Shown piece by piece: positions 62,878-64,000 of a stretch of DNA of 64,000 nucleotides. Position numbers and translations under genes: made by a program. Where the stretch lies: assembly GCA_964538515.1 (NCBI GenBank), contig CAZIEW010000023.1:1-64000 (forward strand), given 5' to 3'. The stretch's first letter is position 1. Every line of letters begins with the position of its first letter. Under the pieces are notes generated by a model that saw only the letters and a program-made list of their open reading frames with translations, did not search any database and had not been told where the DNA came from. This DNA comes from CALBZH01 sp964538515 (GTDB lineage Bacteria > Desulfobacterota > Syntrophobacteria > Syntrophobacterales > Syntrophobacteraceae).

Positions 62878-62927
62878 GCAACACCCCCCTTTGGGTTTCC
62901 CCTTCAAGCGGGGTTGGGGGGTGTTGC
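62878..62927. terminator. long perfect inverted repeat after pxpA
   Basis: GCAACACCCCCC and GGGGGGTGTTGC (12 bp) flank an inner CCCC/GGGG helix. It sits between the convergent pxpA and chemotaxis genes and lacks a T-tract, so it may terminate both by a non-canonical mechanism or protect 3' ends. Confidence 0.55.
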
Positions 62928-62952
62928 GCGGCACCATCTGTGTCACGGAGCA

Positions 62953-64000
62953 CTAAAACGACTCCAAGGTCTCATCCGGAAAAGGTTTACCCGAATTCCC
63001 ACCGCTCAGAAGCCTTGTTTGCGGCAAGGCGGTCTCCTGCTTCGCGGACTGCGCCATCGTGCTCTGACGAGCAGGTCGCTTCGTAACTGCTCGAAGATCC
63101 GGATTGGGAGGGCCTGCTGGAGCGATCTGAGCCCGATCGCCTGTGATCAGACCCATGAGGCCATTGACCACCGATTTCATGTGAACAGCCTGGGCACTCA
63201 TTTCTTCGGATGCGCTGGCAGATTCCTCGGCATTGGCCGCCACGCTCTGCACCACCTTGTCCATCTCGCCGACCGCCCGGTTGATCTGCTCGATTCCCTG
63301 AGCCTGCTCGGATGAGGCCGCCGCGATCTCCTCGACCAGCTCGCCGACCCGCTGGGAGATGGTCAGGTTGCTCCGGAAGGCGTCGCGCGTTGCCTCGGTT
63401 AGGTCGCTGCCCCGTTTGACTGCGCGGACGGTGGTTTCGATAAGCGAAGACGTGTTCTTGGCGGCTTCGGCGGCTCGCATCGCCAGGTTTCGGACTTCGT
63501 CGGCAACGACGGCAAACCCGGCCCCTGCCTCACCCGCCCGGGCCGCCTCCACTGCTGCGTTCAGGGCCAGCAGATTGGTCTGAAACGCGATCTCGTCAAT
63601 GGTCTTGATGATCTTGCTGGTTTCCTCGCTGGAGAGCCTGATCTCCTCAATCGCCTTCACCATCTCGTCCATTTTGCGATTCACTTCGTCGAGCTGTGCC
63701 TTGGCTTCTCCGGTCATCGTGCGCGCCTCGCCCGCGTTCTCCGCGTTCTGGCGTGTCATCGAGGACATCTCCTCGAGAGAAGACGATGTCTCCTCGATGG
63801 ATGCGGCCTGTTCCGAGGCGCCTTCAGCCAGCTGCTGGCTGGAGTTGGATACCTGCTCGGAGCCCACGGCGACCTGGCTTGCCGCTTCGGTCAGTTCCTC
63901 AACCATCCTGCTGATCGGATTGACGGTGGCCCGAACGAGCATCAGAATCACCAGGATCGTCACCAAGACCATCGTCGCGCCCACGGCAAGGTTGAGGTTT
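62953..64000 (-). CDS. methyl-accepting chemotaxis protein, C-terminal part (5' end outside window)
   Basis: The frame stays open to base 64000, so the N-terminal sensor is cut off. Visible: one membrane helix (GATMVLVTILVILMLV), a HAMP-like stub (TVNPISRMVEELTE), then the coiled signalling domain with the hairpin tip EIAFQTNLLALNAAVEAARAG, GFAVVADEVRNLA and flanking methylation helices. It ends in a loose Pro/Ala-rich tail (LSGGNSGKPFPDETLESF) after about 250 residues of coiled coil. The receptor passes ligand signals to CheW/CheA. Ligand unknown. Confidence 0.9.
   Translation of the reverse strand, partial: NLNLAVGATMVLVTILVILMLVRATVNPISRMVEELTEAASQVAVGSEQVSNSSQQLAEGASEQAASIEETSSSLEEMSSMTRQNAENAGEARTMTGEAKAQLDEVNRKMDEMVKAIEEIRLSSEETSKIIKTIDEIAFQTNLLALNAAVEAARAGEAGAGFAVVADEVRNLAMRAAEAAKNTSSLIETTVRAVKRGSDLTEATRDAFRSNLTISQRVGELVEEIAAASSEQAQGIEQINRAVGEMDKVVQSVAANAEESASASEEMSAQAVHMKSVVNGLMGLITGDRAQIAPAGPPNPDLRAVTKRPARQSTMAQSAKQETALPQTRLLSGGNSGKPFPDETLESF

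Noticed and set aside
60997..62946. 649-codon minus-strand frame opposite pxpC and pxpA
   Set aside because: Antisense to two well-defined genes; His/Arg-rich composition.

Overview
The window is GC-rich, gene-dense bacterial chromosome with no rRNA, recognisable tRNA, CRISPR array, phage or transposase. The gene content points to a strictly anaerobic deltaproteobacterium (Desulfobacterota, probably a sulfate-reducing or syntrophic lineage such as Syntrophobacterales). Evidence: two heterodisulfide-reductase-like (Hdr) systems, an MvhADG-type NiFe hydrogenase, a soluble fumarate reductase joined to HdrBC, two-subunit class I fumarase, and TusA and DsrE sulfur-carrier proteins. The assignment is inferred from gene families, not from a database match.

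Layout. 1-3.3 kb: end of a Pro/Thr/Ala-rich protein, then secreted VWA, glycine-zipper lipoprotein and M48 protease genes (+). 3.3-8.5 kb: a minus-strand operon of exported isoaspartate methyltransferase, a membrane-embedded spermidine-synthase-like protein, an alpha/beta hydrolase and a small secreted protein. 8.8-20.1 kb: cytochrome b5-like protein, thiC behind a TPP riboswitch with terminator and sigma-70 promoter, a cNMP/PP2C regulator, carB, an ADP-ribosylglycohydrolase homologue, a zinc-ribbon/wHTH protein, a CDP-alcohol phosphotransferase, a NMN adenylyltransferase-like protein and a kinase-BON fusion. 21.3-27.0 kb: frdA-frdB-hdrB-hdrC and fumB-fumA (-). 27.2-36.2 kb: hdrA-mvhD-mvhG-mvhA-tusA-PAS histidine kinase (-). 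36.9-41.5 kb: a lipid-type operon (MBL, LpxL-like, radical SAM, LolA-like, FabD-like). 41.5-45.1 kb: a degenerate phosphatase-fold protein, an SRPBCC lipoprotein and a GAF protein. 45.6-53.4 kb: a sigma-54 activator divergent from a tusA-mvhD-qmoA-qmoB-wHTH-hdrC-hdrB-dsrE cluster that has a clear -24/-12 promoter. 53.5-64.0 kb: gamma-glutamyltranspeptidase, PEGA lipoprotein, metallophosphoesterase, acyltransferase, double-GAF protein, a broken disulfide-oxidoreductase gene, pxpBCA (5-oxoprolinase) and a truncated chemotaxis receptor.

The genes cohere around low-potential electron flow. One module couples H2 to HdrA (bifurcation-type, no local HdrBC). A second couples succinate/fumarate to HdrBC without a membrane anchor, next to fumarase. 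The third joins QmoA/QmoB-like flavoproteins, a free MvhD, HdrB and HdrC with TusA and DsrE under sigma-54 control. This third cluster is the best candidate for an under-described system: it looks like a soluble Qmo/Hdr complex that exchanges electrons with protein-bound sulfur. Short inverted-repeat elements of several families lie in intergenic gaps, one inside the frd operon and one supplying the last codons of a lipoprotein gene.
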